From: an uncultured Azospirillum sp.
Lineage (GTDB): Bacteria > Pseudomonadota > Alphaproteobacteria > RF32 > CAG-239
Length of the DNA stretch: 64,000 bases
Direction of reading: 5' to 3'
NCBI GenBank assembly: GCA_900538765.1
Contig: UQAB01000005.1
Coordinates: forward strand, 1-64,000
Made by a program: the position numbers and the translations under genes. The notes under the pieces were generated by a model that saw only the letters and a program-made list of their open reading frames with translations, was not told the DNA's origin and did no database searches. Numbering within the stretch: position 1 is the stretch's first letter; every line of letters begins with the position of its first letter. Shown piece after piece: positions 34,931 through 43,170 of this stretch.

Positions 34931-36058
34931 ATGAAATTTTACAAATATTTTATTTTTTCTTTGGCTTTTATTCCCGGAACAGCTTTGTCCGGGGAAACAT
35001 CTTATACGATCAACGGCGGAACCGATTTGCTTTATGGCTATTCCGATGTTTCAACCCGTTATGAAAGGCTCGATAAAAACAACAATTACGTCGGTAATGT
35101 TCATGTCAACGCTGCAGTTGAGCATGATTTTAACGAAGAATACAACGGAGGCTTATATATTGATTTGATGGCCGGCAGCGGTATGGAAATTCAAAATTAT
35201 ACCTTTGGTAGCTGGGGCAAGGAAATATATGGCGTTCTTAATACGCCTTACGGGCAAATCGTCGGCGGAGAGACATCGAACGCGGCGGCTCAGCTTCAGC
35301 CGGATATTCCCGCTTACGGCCCGCTGAGAATCAATAATTCCGCTATTGTTGATTTTATTTCAAATCCAAACTGGTATCGCCGCAATCATAAATACAGCAG
35401 CTTTAAAACTCTTAATTCTACAGCGATGAACACTGACGGAAGCGCCGCAAAAATTTCTTATTACACACCGCAAATCGCACATACGATTTTAGGCTTTTCT
35501 TATATTCCTGACACTTACAGCCGTACCGGACTAGTCAGCAACTACGCGGATTATTCCCGAAAAGACGCTTATGTTGCGGCTTTGTATCACGAGGCAGATT
35601 TAGGATTTATTGAGACGGCTATTTCTCTCGGCTACGGCATTTATCACAAAACGGACAAAGATTTTACAGCCGCCATTGCCGCTTATCGGGGAAACTGGTC
35701 CGCCGGTGCCAGCTATCGCAAAACTTATGTAGACGGCAACACTTACCATCTGAAAGCAGACAACCGCAATCCTCGAACGCCGCAGTGGTTTGATAATTAC
35801 CGCGAAGGACAAGCCTGGAGCACGGGTATCGGATATCGTTTCGGCCCTTATAAGGCCAGCCTGTCCTACTTTAAGTCTGAAGCGGACAATACGCGCAATA
35901 AAGATGAAATTATTATGCTGGCAAATGATTTTCAGGTAAATAAGCACCTTAATATTTATGCCATCGCTGCCCATGTCAATTTTAAAGGAGAAGACAGGGA
36001 TATTCACGATAATAATAAAGGATACGCTTTTGTAACGGGAATAGGAATTAATTTTTAG
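34931..36058 (+). CDS. Outer-membrane porin
   Basis: 375 residues with a signal peptide ending near ALSGE. The body is rich in amphipathic beta strands with Tyr/Gly, and has the N-terminal YTINGGTDLLYGY, a central loop-3-like acidic region (GETSNAAAQLQPDIPAYGP) and a C-terminal Phe (TGIGINF). This is the layout of Gram-negative general porins. It probably forms diffusion channels for small solutes. It is followed 9 bp later by a response-regulator gene, so the two are likely co-transcribed. Confidence 0.85.
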   Translation: MKFYKYFIFSLAFIPGTALSGETSYTINGGTDLLYGYSDVSTRYERLDKNNNYVGNVHVNAAVEHDFNEEYNGGLYIDLMAGSGMEIQNYTFGSWGKEIYGVLNTPYGQIVGGETSNAAAQLQPDIPAYGPLRINNSAIVDFISNPNWYRRNHKYSSFKTLNSTAMNTDGSAAKISYYTPQIAHTILGFSYIPDTYSRTGLVSNYADYSRKDAYVAALYHEADLGFIETAISLGYGIYHKTDKDFTAAIAAYRGNWSAGASYRKTYVDGNTYHLKADNRNPRTPQWFDNYREGQAWSTGIGYRFGPYKASLSYFKSEADNTRNKDEIIMLANDFQVNKHLNIYAIAAHVNFKGEDRDIHDNNKGYAFVTGIGINF

Positions 36059-36067
36059 AGGTATGAA

Positions 36068-36679
36068 ATGCCGAATATTTTATTTTTAACCGATGATGAT
36101 TTTTTTGCCGACGATTTGAGCGAGCAAATCAAATTGTATGCTCCTGAGTTTGACATTTTCAGAGAAGAAGACAAAGATAAGCATTATCATATTATCGTTG
36201 TTGATGAAAAAACAGACAGTTTGAAAAATATCATAACCAAAGCGCCGGTTTTTTTGCTGACACAAAATGAAAATACCGATGCCAATGTTCAGCATATCTT
36301 TACCAAGCCCTTAAAACTGAGAGATTTTTTAGATACATTGCAAGCAGGAATTAACCGTTTTGAAAACAGCAGCGAAGGATATCTGACTTTCAACCGTTAT
36401 GAACTGCGGCCAATGAGCAAGGAAATTTTAAACTTACGCAATGCCGAACTGATTAAGTTAACGGAAAAAGAAGTTTCAATTATCAAATATTTATATAAAT
36501 CGCAGGACAGAATCGTCAGTAAAAACGAGTTGCTGCAAGAAGTTTGGGGGTACAGCCCCGATGTGACGACGCATACGATTGAAACGCATATATACCGCCT
36601 GCGCCAGAAAGTGGAGCATGACAATCCCGATGCTCAGATAATCATCACCGAGGAAGGCGGCTATTTATTAAAAATTTAA
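36068..36679 (+). CDS. OmpR/PhoB-type response regulator with atypical receiver
   Basis: 203 residues. Residues 1-100 form a short receiver: TDDD in place of the acidic pair, VVDEKTD around the presumed phospho-Asp, and FTKPLK with the conserved Lys. Residues 110-203 form a winged-helix DNA-binding domain with LTEKEVSIIKYLY and THTIETHIYRLRQKV. No histidine kinase is adjacent. Being co-transcribed with a porin, it may regulate envelope genes. The reduced receiver suggests weak or unconventional phosphorylation, which is inference. Confidence 0.82.
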   Translation: MPNILFLTDDDFFADDLSEQIKLYAPEFDIFREEDKDKHYHIIVVDEKTDSLKNIITKAPVFLLTQNENTDANVQHIFTKPLKLRDFLDTLQAGINRFENSSEGYLTFNRYELRPMSKEILNLRNAELIKLTEKEVSIIKYLYKSQDRIVSKNELLQEVWGYSPDVTTHTIETHIYRLRQKVEHDNPDAQIIITEEGGYLLKI

Positions 36680-36690
36680 CATTAAAAGCT

Positions 36691-36718
36691 AAAGCTCCAA
36701 GATAAAACTTGGAGCTTT
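36691..36718. terminator. Bidirectional terminator after response regulator
   Basis: AAAGCTCCAAG pairs with CTTGGAGCTTT around ATAAAA. Confidence 0.85.
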
Positions 36719-36723
36719 TGTTA

Positions 36724-37272
36724 TTAAAGAGATAAATTCTCTAAGTCCAATACCGGACGAACACAATAACAGAAAGAAGTACTGCTTCCGCCTCTTGAAC
36801 GTTTGCCAAAGATATCAACAAAACGTCCTGAATTTCTAGACGTCCAATACATCTCGCCCTCTTTAAACGGCTGTCCTTTGAGAATCAAGCACATTGCATT
36901 GATTTTTTCTGCAACTTCATCTTCAAAATCTGAAGCAAACTCTTTACAGGGAAGCATTGTTTCCTGCCCTTCGATTTTAAACCCACGGCAATATTCTACA
37001 GCTTTTTCCCAAGGCATTTTTTCCGATGCATCTTGCAGGGTGATAAGCCAATTTTTCCAGATAATACCTAACGGTTTAAGCCCTTTCAGCGGTACATTTG
37101 AACGAACAAATCCTTCGTACATCACTTCCATTACAAATGTTTTCCCGTCAGCAACAGCAAGATTTTGCAATCGTTTTTGCTCTTCGGCGCAATAGTCAGA
37201 TAATTCCTGAACAGTACAGCCCTTAGCTTCCAAGAATCTTTTAGCCTGTTTTAAAACTTCAATTTTTTCCAT
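36724..37272 (-). CDS. Cytosolic DUF1566-like paralogue C
   Basis: 182 residues. It aligns with paralogue A over its full length: MEKIEVLKQAKRFLEAKGC, VMYEGFVRSNVPLKGLKPLGI, ITLQDASEKMPWEKAVEYC, NAMCLILKGQPF, MYWTSRNSGR and YCVRPVLDL. No signal peptide. Function unknown. The ATG lies in an AT-only leader without Shine-Dalgarno, behind a plausible TTGATT-N17-TAAAAG promoter. Three paralogues within about 5 kb indicate local expansion. Confidence 0.75.
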   Translation of the reverse strand: MEKIEVLKQAKRFLEAKGCTVQELSDYCAEEQKRLQNLAVADGKTFVMEVMYEGFVRSNVPLKGLKPLGIIWKNWLITLQDASEKMPWEKAVEYCRGFKIEGQETMLPCKEFASDFEDEVAEKINAMCLILKGQPFKEGEMYWTSRNSGRFVDIFGKRSRGGSSTSFCYCVRPVLDLENLSL

Positions 37273-37350
37273 AAAAATATAAAATTAATAAGTGAATAAT
37301 AAGTTATATCACTTAACTTTTATCTTTTTATTAAACAAAAATCAATCTTT

Positions 37351-38163
37351 TTAAAATGCAAAGTCGGCTAAAACCGGTACATGGTCAGAAGGACGCTCCC
37401 AAGCGCGGGCGGTTGTTAAAATTTTATAGCTTTTAACATTATTTTTCAGAGGCGGCGTCACCCAGATATGATCCAAACGGCGGCCTTTATTGTTTGTTTG
37501 CCAGTTTGGATTACGATAACTCCACCAAGTGTAAAGTTTCTCCGGTTCCGGATAAAATTCACGGGAGATATCTACGAAATCCAAAGAATGACGCAGGCGG
37601 GTCAGGCGTTCGATTTCAACCGGCGTATGCGAAACAATTTTAAGAAGCTGTTTATGGTTCCATACGTCATTCTCGAACGGCGCAACGTTAAAATCACCAC
37701 AGATTATCATTTTTTTGTTTTGGTACTCGTCTTTATGCTTCTCCCAAAATTCGGCGACATCATCCATAAAGGTCAGTTTGTGCGCAAAGGAAAGATTGGC
37801 TATCGGGTCTGGGATATCTCCGCCGGCGGGAATGTAAATGTTATGCAGTTCTATCTCATCAAACAGCACTGCTTTAATATGACGTGCGTCTGTTTTTCCG
37901 ACCCAGTTTAATTCTTCGACATTGCTTAATGCATACTTTGAAAGAATGGCGACACCGTTATACCCGGCCTGACTATACAAGGCAATATGCGGATAGCCCA
38001 AAGCCCGCACCTCATCAAAGGGAAAATCTTCTTTTTTGGCTTTGACTTCCTGAAGGCAGAGGATGTCCGGATTTTCGGCTTCAACAAATTTTTTCAGCAA
38101 CTCCAGACGGATGCGGACAGAGTTGACATTCCAGGTCGCAAAACGAAAATTAACGGCAGTCAT
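37351..38163 (-). CDS. xthA: Exodeoxyribonuclease III
   Basis: 270 residues of the exonuclease/endonuclease/phosphatase superfamily. FATWNVNSVRIR at 7-18, LCLQEVKAKK (catalytic Glu) near 36, GDFNVAPFENDV near 153, and a C-terminal RLDHIWVT and SDHVPV near 230 and 260. It cleaves at abasic sites and removes 3' blocking groups in base excision repair. The stop-to-start gap with lolA is 2 bp, so it is the second gene of a lolA-xthA unit. Confidence 0.93.
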   Translation of the reverse strand: MTAVNFRFATWNVNSVRIRLELLKKFVEAENPDILCLQEVKAKKEDFPFDEVRALGYPHIALYSQAGYNGVAILSKYALSNVEELNWVGKTDARHIKAVLFDEIELHNIYIPAGGDIPDPIANLSFAHKLTFMDDVAEFWEKHKDEYQNKKMIICGDFNVAPFENDVWNHKQLLKIVSHTPVEIERLTRLRHSLDFVDISREFYPEPEKLYTWWSYRNPNWQTNNKGRRLDHIWVTPPLKNNVKSYKILTTARAWERPSDHVPVLADFAF

Positions 38164-38165
38164 TT

Positions 38166-38783
38166 TTATCTCTTTTTATTAAATTTGAGCGGGCTTTTTT
38201 GCTGTTTGAATTTAAACAGGTTATCCGGCAAGGTTTCGTCTTTTTCCGCATTATAAAGAGAAACAGTAATCTGCACACTTTGCGGATCGGTTATTTTCCA
38301 CTGTTTCAACTCAAAAGGACGGTTGCCGAAGATGAGCGTAATCGGCCCGATGTCCTTGTTGTCGGCATATTCCAAGACAGCTTCCGTTGTTCCCGAATCC
38401 TTATAAAAATCGGTTATTTTAAGCTTTTTACCATCGATTTTAATGGTATTGGAAAGAATCAGACTGGCAGGAATATCATCATAGTCAATATGCGTTATCT
38501 GATCCAGGTCTTTGTCGTTATAGACAATATAATCGCCATCGCCGACAATCAGAACATTAACCGGCGCATCATATTCCATGCGGATTTTGTTTGGCTTTTC
38601 AATATAGAGTTTTCCCTCTGAGGTGTTGCCATTGCTTGCCGTTTGCACAAAAGAAGCTTTTAAGGTTTTTATATTATTCAGATAACTTTCGATTTGTTGT
38701 ATATCCGCAGCTGTTTGCGCCTGAGCCGCAGAAACGGCAAACATTAAACCAGCTGCAAAAAACAAGCTAAAAAAAACTTTCAT
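38166..38783 (-). CDS. lolA: Outer-membrane lipoprotein carrier protein LolA
   Basis: 205 residues with a signal peptide ending near AAQAQ and a GAGAGG-type ribosome site. The mature part has the LolA pattern: IESYLNNIKTLKASFVQ, GKLYIEKPNKIRMEYDAP, then VYNDKDLDQI. The periplasmic chaperone carries lipoproteins from the LolCDE complex to the outer membrane. It precedes xthA, with which it shares a transcript. Confidence 0.9.
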   Translation of the reverse strand: MKVFFSLFFAAGLMFAVSAAQAQTAADIQQIESYLNNIKTLKASFVQTASNGNTSEGKLYIEKPNKIRMEYDAPVNVLIVGDGDYIVYNDKDLDQITHIDYDDIPASLILSNTIKIDGKKLKITDFYKDSGTTEAVLEYADNKDIGPITLIFGNRPFELKQWKITDPQSVQITVSLYNAEKDETLPDNLFKFKQQKSPLKFNKKR

Positions 38784-38866
38784 TATACCTCTCTATTGGC
38801 GATTAATTATTGTTTTGTTTACTATATAACCATTCCGCGGCAATAGTAAATTATAAAATGAAAAAA

Positions 38867-38893
38867 ATCCCGATGAGGGAGAATCATCGGGAT
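38867..38893 (-). terminator. Terminator of the 38-aa peptide gene
   Basis: On the minus strand ATCCCGATGA pairs with TCATCGGGAT around 7 nt, followed by TTTTTTT. Confidence 0.85.
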
Positions 38894-38932
38894 AACAAGT
38901 GACACTATGAAATAACTGCTAAAATTCAGTTT

Positions 38933-39049
38933 TTATTTACCGCCGCAGCCACAGCCTTTTTTGCCGGTGTTAGAAGAGGAAGAGCTGCTGTTTTTAGATG
39001 TATTTGAACTTGTTTTTGAAGATGTATTTTTATTTTCATTGTTACTCAT
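38933..39049 (-). CDS. 38-residue Ser/Asn/Lys-rich peptide with C-terminal GCGCGG motif
   Basis: On the minus strand ATG at 39047-39049 follows TAAGGAG. The frame encodes 38 residues, low-complexity Asn/Ser/Thr/Lys, ending KKGCGCGGK. The stop at 38933-38935 is followed 39 nt later by a strong terminator. A ribosome site, start, short frame and terminator together make it credible as a gene, though it is below usual calling thresholds. The Cys-Gly-Cys tail might bind a metal or be modified, but this is speculation. It lies alone in a 400-bp gap. Confidence 0.65.
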   Translation of the reverse strand: MSNNENKNTSSKTSSNTSKNSSSSSSNTGKKGCGCGGK

Positions 39050-39192
39050 TAAATTAACTCCTTATGTTTTAGATTTCGTTTTGCAGAGTCAGTCCCTGCT
39101 CTTTAGGACTTAATAAAAGATTCAGTTAAAACAAGGAGATTTATACTTATTGTTATATAAACTTATGGACTATTGAAATTTAAATACAGTGT

Positions 39193-40119
39193 TTATTCGT
39201 AATTTCTGGATTTAAATACACCGTTTTCAAACCCCTGAATTTCAGTATTTTCACCAGCCAGTTCCAAGCGGCGTTCAGCCAGAGCGACATATTCTTTTTC
39301 ACGTTCAATACCGATATAATGACGCTGCAGTTTTTTTGCAACAACAGACGTTGTTCCCGACCCCAGAAACGGATCCAACACGACATCATTCTTATTGCTA
39401 GAAGCTAAAATAAGCTTGGCCAGAAGTTTTTCCGGTTTTTGAGTCGGGTGGGAGGTATTTTCGGGCATTGACCAAAACGGAATGGAGATATCGGTCCAGA
39501 TATTTGACGGATAAGTCAGACGATGACGCTTATCTCCGTTATCCTGCCAGTCTTTCGGCGCTCCGCTGTCATCCCGGTATGGCGCCCGAACAGGACGCAA
39601 AACTTTAACTGCGTCAAGGTTAAACGTATATTCTCTTGATTTTGTAAAAAACCAGATATCTTCCAGACAGTTTTTCCAGTTGTCTTTTGCTCCCCGGCCT
39701 TTCTCCCTTTCCCAGGATATCCGGTTTTGCAAGATAAAATATTTGCCGGCAATCTCAGGAATGGAAATAGAGGTTTTCCAATCCGCACAAATATAGATAC
39801 TGGCGTTTTCCTTCATGATACGGGGAAGCTTTTTCAACCATTTGTCCAGCCATTTTTTATATTCGCTGAAATCGCGTTCTTTAAATACACTGTTTCCAAA
39901 AATTTTTGTCAGGTTATACGGCGGGTCAACAATAACTAAATCAACGCTTTCATCAGGCAGGTAATCCAATGTTTTGAAAACATCCTGATGTATTGTCTTA
40001 TCCAAGACATAGTCCAACGAGGCCTTGAAATTAAGTTTTATGGCCTTGCGAGCATAATGGCTTACTTCTTTTGGGGTCAGTTCTATGGTTTTATTGCGCG
40101 GCGCTTTAGTTGTCTGCAT
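39193..40119 (-). CDS. Orphan site-specific DNA methyltransferase (beta class, adenine/cytosine-N type)
   Basis: 308 residues. Motif IV DPPYNLTK is near residue 65, followed by motif I LDPFLGSGTT near 250, so the order is of the beta type. TSHPTQKPEKLL precedes motif I. It transfers a methyl group from S-adenosylmethionine to an amino group in DNA (N6-adenine or N4-cytosine). No restriction gene is adjacent. It starts 12 bp after the HPr stop and is probably co-transcribed with the PTS genes. CcrM-type C-terminal extension is not seen. Confidence 0.85.
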   Translation of the reverse strand: MQTTKAPRNKTIELTPKEVSHYARKAIKLNFKASLDYVLDKTIHQDVFKTLDYLPDESVDLVIVDPPYNLTKIFGNSVFKERDFSEYKKWLDKWLKKLPRIMKENASIYICADWKTSISIPEIAGKYFILQNRISWEREKGRGAKDNWKNCLEDIWFFTKSREYTFNLDAVKVLRPVRAPYRDDSGAPKDWQDNGDKRHRLTYPSNIWTDISIPFWSMPENTSHPTQKPEKLLAKLILASSNKNDVVLDPFLGSGTTSVVAKKLQRHYIGIEREKEYVALAERRLELAGENTEIQGFENGVFKSRNYE

Positions 40120-40131
40120 GATAACAAGGAG

Positions 40132-40410
40132 CTATTCTTCACCAAATTTACTGTTAATCAGATTTGTCAAAGCCGCCATGGCTGCTTCCGCTTCTTTACC
40201 GGAAGCATTGATTTTGATTGTGGTTCCTTTAGCTGCTGCCAGCATCATCAACCCCATGATTGATGTCCCGTTAACAACCTGTCCGATACGCTCAACCGTG
40301 ACATCAGCGTCCAGATTTTCGATTGTCTTCACAAAAGCGGCCGCTGCCCGGGCATGCAGACCTTTTTTATTCTGAATTTCCAATTCAGCGCTCAGTGCCT
40401 GTTCAGTCAT
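40132..40410 (-). CDS. ptsH: HPr phosphocarrier protein
   Basis: 92 residues. The phospho-accepting His lies in KKGLHARAAAAF near residue 20, and the regulatory Ser in NGTSIMGLMMLAAAKG near 49. It carries phosphate from enzyme I to EIIA proteins. With a mannose-type EIIA immediately upstream and no sugar permease, it is likely part of a regulatory PTS like that of other alphaproteobacteria. EI is not in the window. Confidence 0.92.
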   Translation of the reverse strand: MTEQALSAELEIQNKKGLHARAAAAFVKTIENLDADVTVERIGQVVNGTSIMGLMMLAAAKGTTIKINASGKEAEAAMAALTNLINSKFGEE

Positions 40411-40412
40411 AT

Positions 40413-40811
40413 TTACATTCCCAGAAGTTTTGACGCGACATTAATATATTTTTTTCCGGCATCCTGAGCCCCTTCAACTGCTTCTTTCAGAGATTTGTCT
40501 TTCCGGAGGGACGCCAGTTTAATCAGCATCGGCAAATTAATGCCGGCAATGATTTCAACTTTGGCCTTGTCCATGATTGAAATTGCCAAGTTGGACGGCG
40601 TACCGCCAAACATATCCGTCAGCACGATTGCCCCGCTGCCCTTGTCAACTTCGCCGACTTTGCTCAAAATTTCACTGCGGCGCATTTCCATATCATCTTC
40701 CGGCCCGATACAGACAGCCTTTACCTGATCCTGGGGGCCGACAACATGCTGCATGGCCGAAATAAATTCTTCGGCCAACCGGCCATGAGTTACCAAAACC
40801 AAACCAATCAT
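40413..40811 (-). CDS. PTS EIIA component, mannose family
   Basis: 132 residues. The N-terminal MIGLVLVTHGRLAEE has the phospho-His at position 9. VLTDMFGGTPSN and the GINLPMLIKL block are the mannose-family EIIA signatures. It accepts phosphate from HPr and, in alphaproteobacteria, serves regulation rather than sugar import because the B, C and D domains are missing. It lies 2 bp upstream of ptsH. Confidence 0.92.
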   Translation of the reverse strand: MIGLVLVTHGRLAEEFISAMQHVVGPQDQVKAVCIGPEDDMEMRRSEILSKVGEVDKGSGAIVLTDMFGGTPSNLAISIMDKAKVEIIAGINLPMLIKLASLRKDKSLKEAVEGAQDAGKKYINVASKLLGM

Positions 40812-40836
40812 TTTATTCTTCTTTCTTTATTATTCA

Positions 40837-41256
40837 CTATTTTTTGATACCGCTTGTCCAAGTACGAACAGCGCCAAAACTTTTGATAAGTTCTTCACGG
40901 CTTTTGGCCTTGACGATTTCATCAGCACGGGTGCGACGGCCGTTAAGAACAACTTCTTCAACATTTTCAACCGGAACACCGTATGTCCGGTTAACCATTT
41001 TTCCTTCAAGCTCAACAATCAGGACAAATTCAGCTTCCGCCAATGGCCCTTTGGTTTCTTCATGGATATCTTCCAACAACACGGACAGGCGTTCGTCCCT
41101 TTTCAGCAGTGCCGTTTTTTTGCCGTCAAATTCAAGAACCGGATCTTTCGGCGCACCGTCGCGGGCATCAATGAATATTGCCAATTCGCCGTACTTATTC
41201 TCAATAATTTCGTAAAAATCCTGTTTTTCAATCAATGTATAATATTGGTTTTCCAT
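40837..41256 (-). CDS. Unknown small protein upstream of the PTS genes
   Basis: 139 residues, soluble, acidic, starting MENQYYTLIEKQDFYEIIENK. I do not recognise a family. It is first in the same-strand run with EIIA, HPr and the methyltransferase, where related alphaproteobacteria often have hprK. It has no Walker A motif, so it is not an HPr kinase. Co-transcription suggests a link to phosphotransfer regulation, which remains inference. Confidence 0.6.
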   Translation of the reverse strand: MENQYYTLIEKQDFYEIIENKYGELAIFIDARDGAPKDPVLEFDGKKTALLKRDERLSVLLEDIHEETKGPLAEAEFVLIVELEGKMVNRTYGVPVENVEEVVLNGRRTRADEIVKAKSREELIKSFGAVRTWTSGIKK

Positions 41257-41339
41257 TTTGTTTCAGCCTTTTGTGATTGCACATAATTTTCAAATATGGT
41301 ATATCATTATACGAAATAAGTCAATTTAGAGTTAATAAA

Positions 41340-43088
41340 ATGGAAAAATCGGCAGTAAAATTTTTGTGGCATTATGTCCGGCAATTTAAATGGTTTTTTA
41401 TCTTTATGCTTTTCTGCCTGATTATTTCACAATCTTCCGGACAGGTTTATCCTTATTTTGTCGCCAAAATTTTTGATACGGCCGCCAGCCAGACCGCTTC
41501 TCCGACTTACTGGGAAGATTTGGTGCGCCTTACCCTGATCGGTTTTGCTTTCGGTTTAATCAAAATCGCCGGTTATGAATGCTCTTTTTTCATTATGGCT
41601 AAGTTTCTGCCACCGGTAAAAACAATCATTATTTCTGACATATTCAAACACGTGAATAAGCTTTCCACCGCGTATTTTAATGATGAAATGTCCGGCCGAA
41701 TTGCCACAAAGTTTTCCCAACTTGAGAAAAGCGTTATCGAATCCTTTATGACATTTTGGAATGCCGCCGACGCGGTTTTATGGATAATTGTCACCTTTTG
41801 CATTTTAAGCTTTATCAGCATTTATTTTATGACGGCTCTTATTATCTGGATGTTCCTTATCGGCTGCGCCGTCAAATATCTTGGCAAGAAACGCCTTGAG
41901 CTCGGCCGAGAAACCAGTAAACAGGAAAGCCTGGCCAACGGCGTGGTGGTGGACAGCATTGCCAATTACAACGAAGTCAAAAGTTTTGCCAATTTTCGTT
42001 TTGAGCAGCTTAACCTTCTGAAGCATTTGAAAACTCTGCGCAAGGCTGACAGCCGGGAACAAATCATGAAAGCGCGCATTCACCTGACGCAAAATCTGCT
42101 GACCGTTTTTTCCATGCTGGGCTTTATTTTTTTGACGCTGGCCGTTTTTAAGAAAGGCAGCATCAACACAACGGAATTTATTTATGCCACATCTTTATTT
42201 ATGAATTTGTCTTTTATCGTCTTTGGCATGACCTGGACGTACAGCAATGTTTCCCGGATACTCGGTTCAATGCAGTCCGCGCTTGACACCTTGGCCGTAG
42301 AGCCGGAAATTATTGACAAGCCCGGCGCAAAAACGCTTAAAACAGCCAAAGCATCCATTTCTTTTGAACATGTCAGTTTCGGCTATAAAGGCAAGAGAAA
42401 AATATTCGACGATTTGAACATAGAAATTAAAGCCGGGGAAAAAATCGGGCTGGTCGGGCACTCTGGCGCCGGAAAATCAACGCTCATCAAGCTGGTTGAC
42501 CGTTATTATGACGTTAAAAGCGGGGCGATTAAAATAAACGGCACGGACATCAGGGACTTTTCCCAAGAATCCCTGCATCAGCATATTGCCATCATTCCGC
42601 AGGATATCAGCCTGTTTAACCGCTCCTTAAAAGAAAACATCCGTTACGGCAAAACCAATGCAACGGAAGAAGAAATTATCAAGGCCGCCCAGAAAGCTTC
42701 CGCAGACATCTTTATTGACCTGATGCCCAAAAAATATGATACCGTCGTGGGGGAAAGAGGCGTTGTCCTGTCCGGCGGCGAACGACAAAGAATCGCCATT
42801 GCCCGTGCTATCCTCAAAAATGCGCCGATTTTGATTTTTGACGAGGCGACCTCTGCCCTTGACAGCCACAGCGAACAGCATATTCAAAAATCCCTCGGGC
42901 GGCTGATGAAAAACAAAACGGTTATTGCCATCGCCCACCGCCTGTCAACGCTTAGGGAAATGGACCGGATTTTGGTTTTTGAAAAAGGAAAAATTATTGA
43001 AGAAGGTTCTCATACCTCTTTATTACGCCAAAAAGGCGCTTATTATAAACTGTATAAAATGCAGTCAGACGGCTTTGTTGCCTGTTAA
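41340..43088 (+). CDS. ABC-type exporter, transmembrane plus ATPase domains
   Basis: 582 residues from ATG 41340; the ATG at 41277 overlaps the divergent gene's promoter region. Residues 1-310 form a six-helix ABC exporter membrane domain, and residues 340-580 the ATPase. Walker A GHSGAGKSTL is near 385, signature LSGGERQRIAIARA near 487, Walker B ILIFDEATSALD near 507, and the H-loop AIAHRLST near 542. As a half-transporter it would act as a homodimer exporting a lipid, peptide or drug. No substrate is evident. Confidence 0.9.
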   Translation: MEKSAVKFLWHYVRQFKWFFIFMLFCLIISQSSGQVYPYFVAKIFDTAASQTASPTYWEDLVRLTLIGFAFGLIKIAGYECSFFIMAKFLPPVKTIIISDIFKHVNKLSTAYFNDEMSGRIATKFSQLEKSVIESFMTFWNAADAVLWIIVTFCILSFISIYFMTALIIWMFLIGCAVKYLGKKRLELGRETSKQESLANGVVVDSIANYNEVKSFANFRFEQLNLLKHLKTLRKADSREQIMKARIHLTQNLLTVFSMLGFIFLTLAVFKKGSINTTEFIYATSLFMNLSFIVFGMTWTYSNVSRILGSMQSALDTLAVEPEIIDKPGAKTLKTAKASISFEHVSFGYKGKRKIFDDLNIEIKAGEKIGLVGHSGAGKSTLIKLVDRYYDVKSGAIKINGTDIRDFSQESLHQHIAIIPQDISLFNRSLKENIRYGKTNATEEEIIKAAQKASADIFIDLMPKKYDTVVGERGVVLSGGERQRIAIARAILKNAPILIFDEATSALDSHSEQHIQKSLGRLMKNKTVIAIAHRLSTLREMDRILVFEKGKIIEEGSHTSLLRQKGAYYKLYKMQSDGFVAC

Positions 43089-43170
43089 GCGGCGGAGTTG
43101 AAATCTTGCTTTATTATTAACCATTAATAAACTGAATATACTCTATGTTACTTCACAAAAGGAAACAAAA

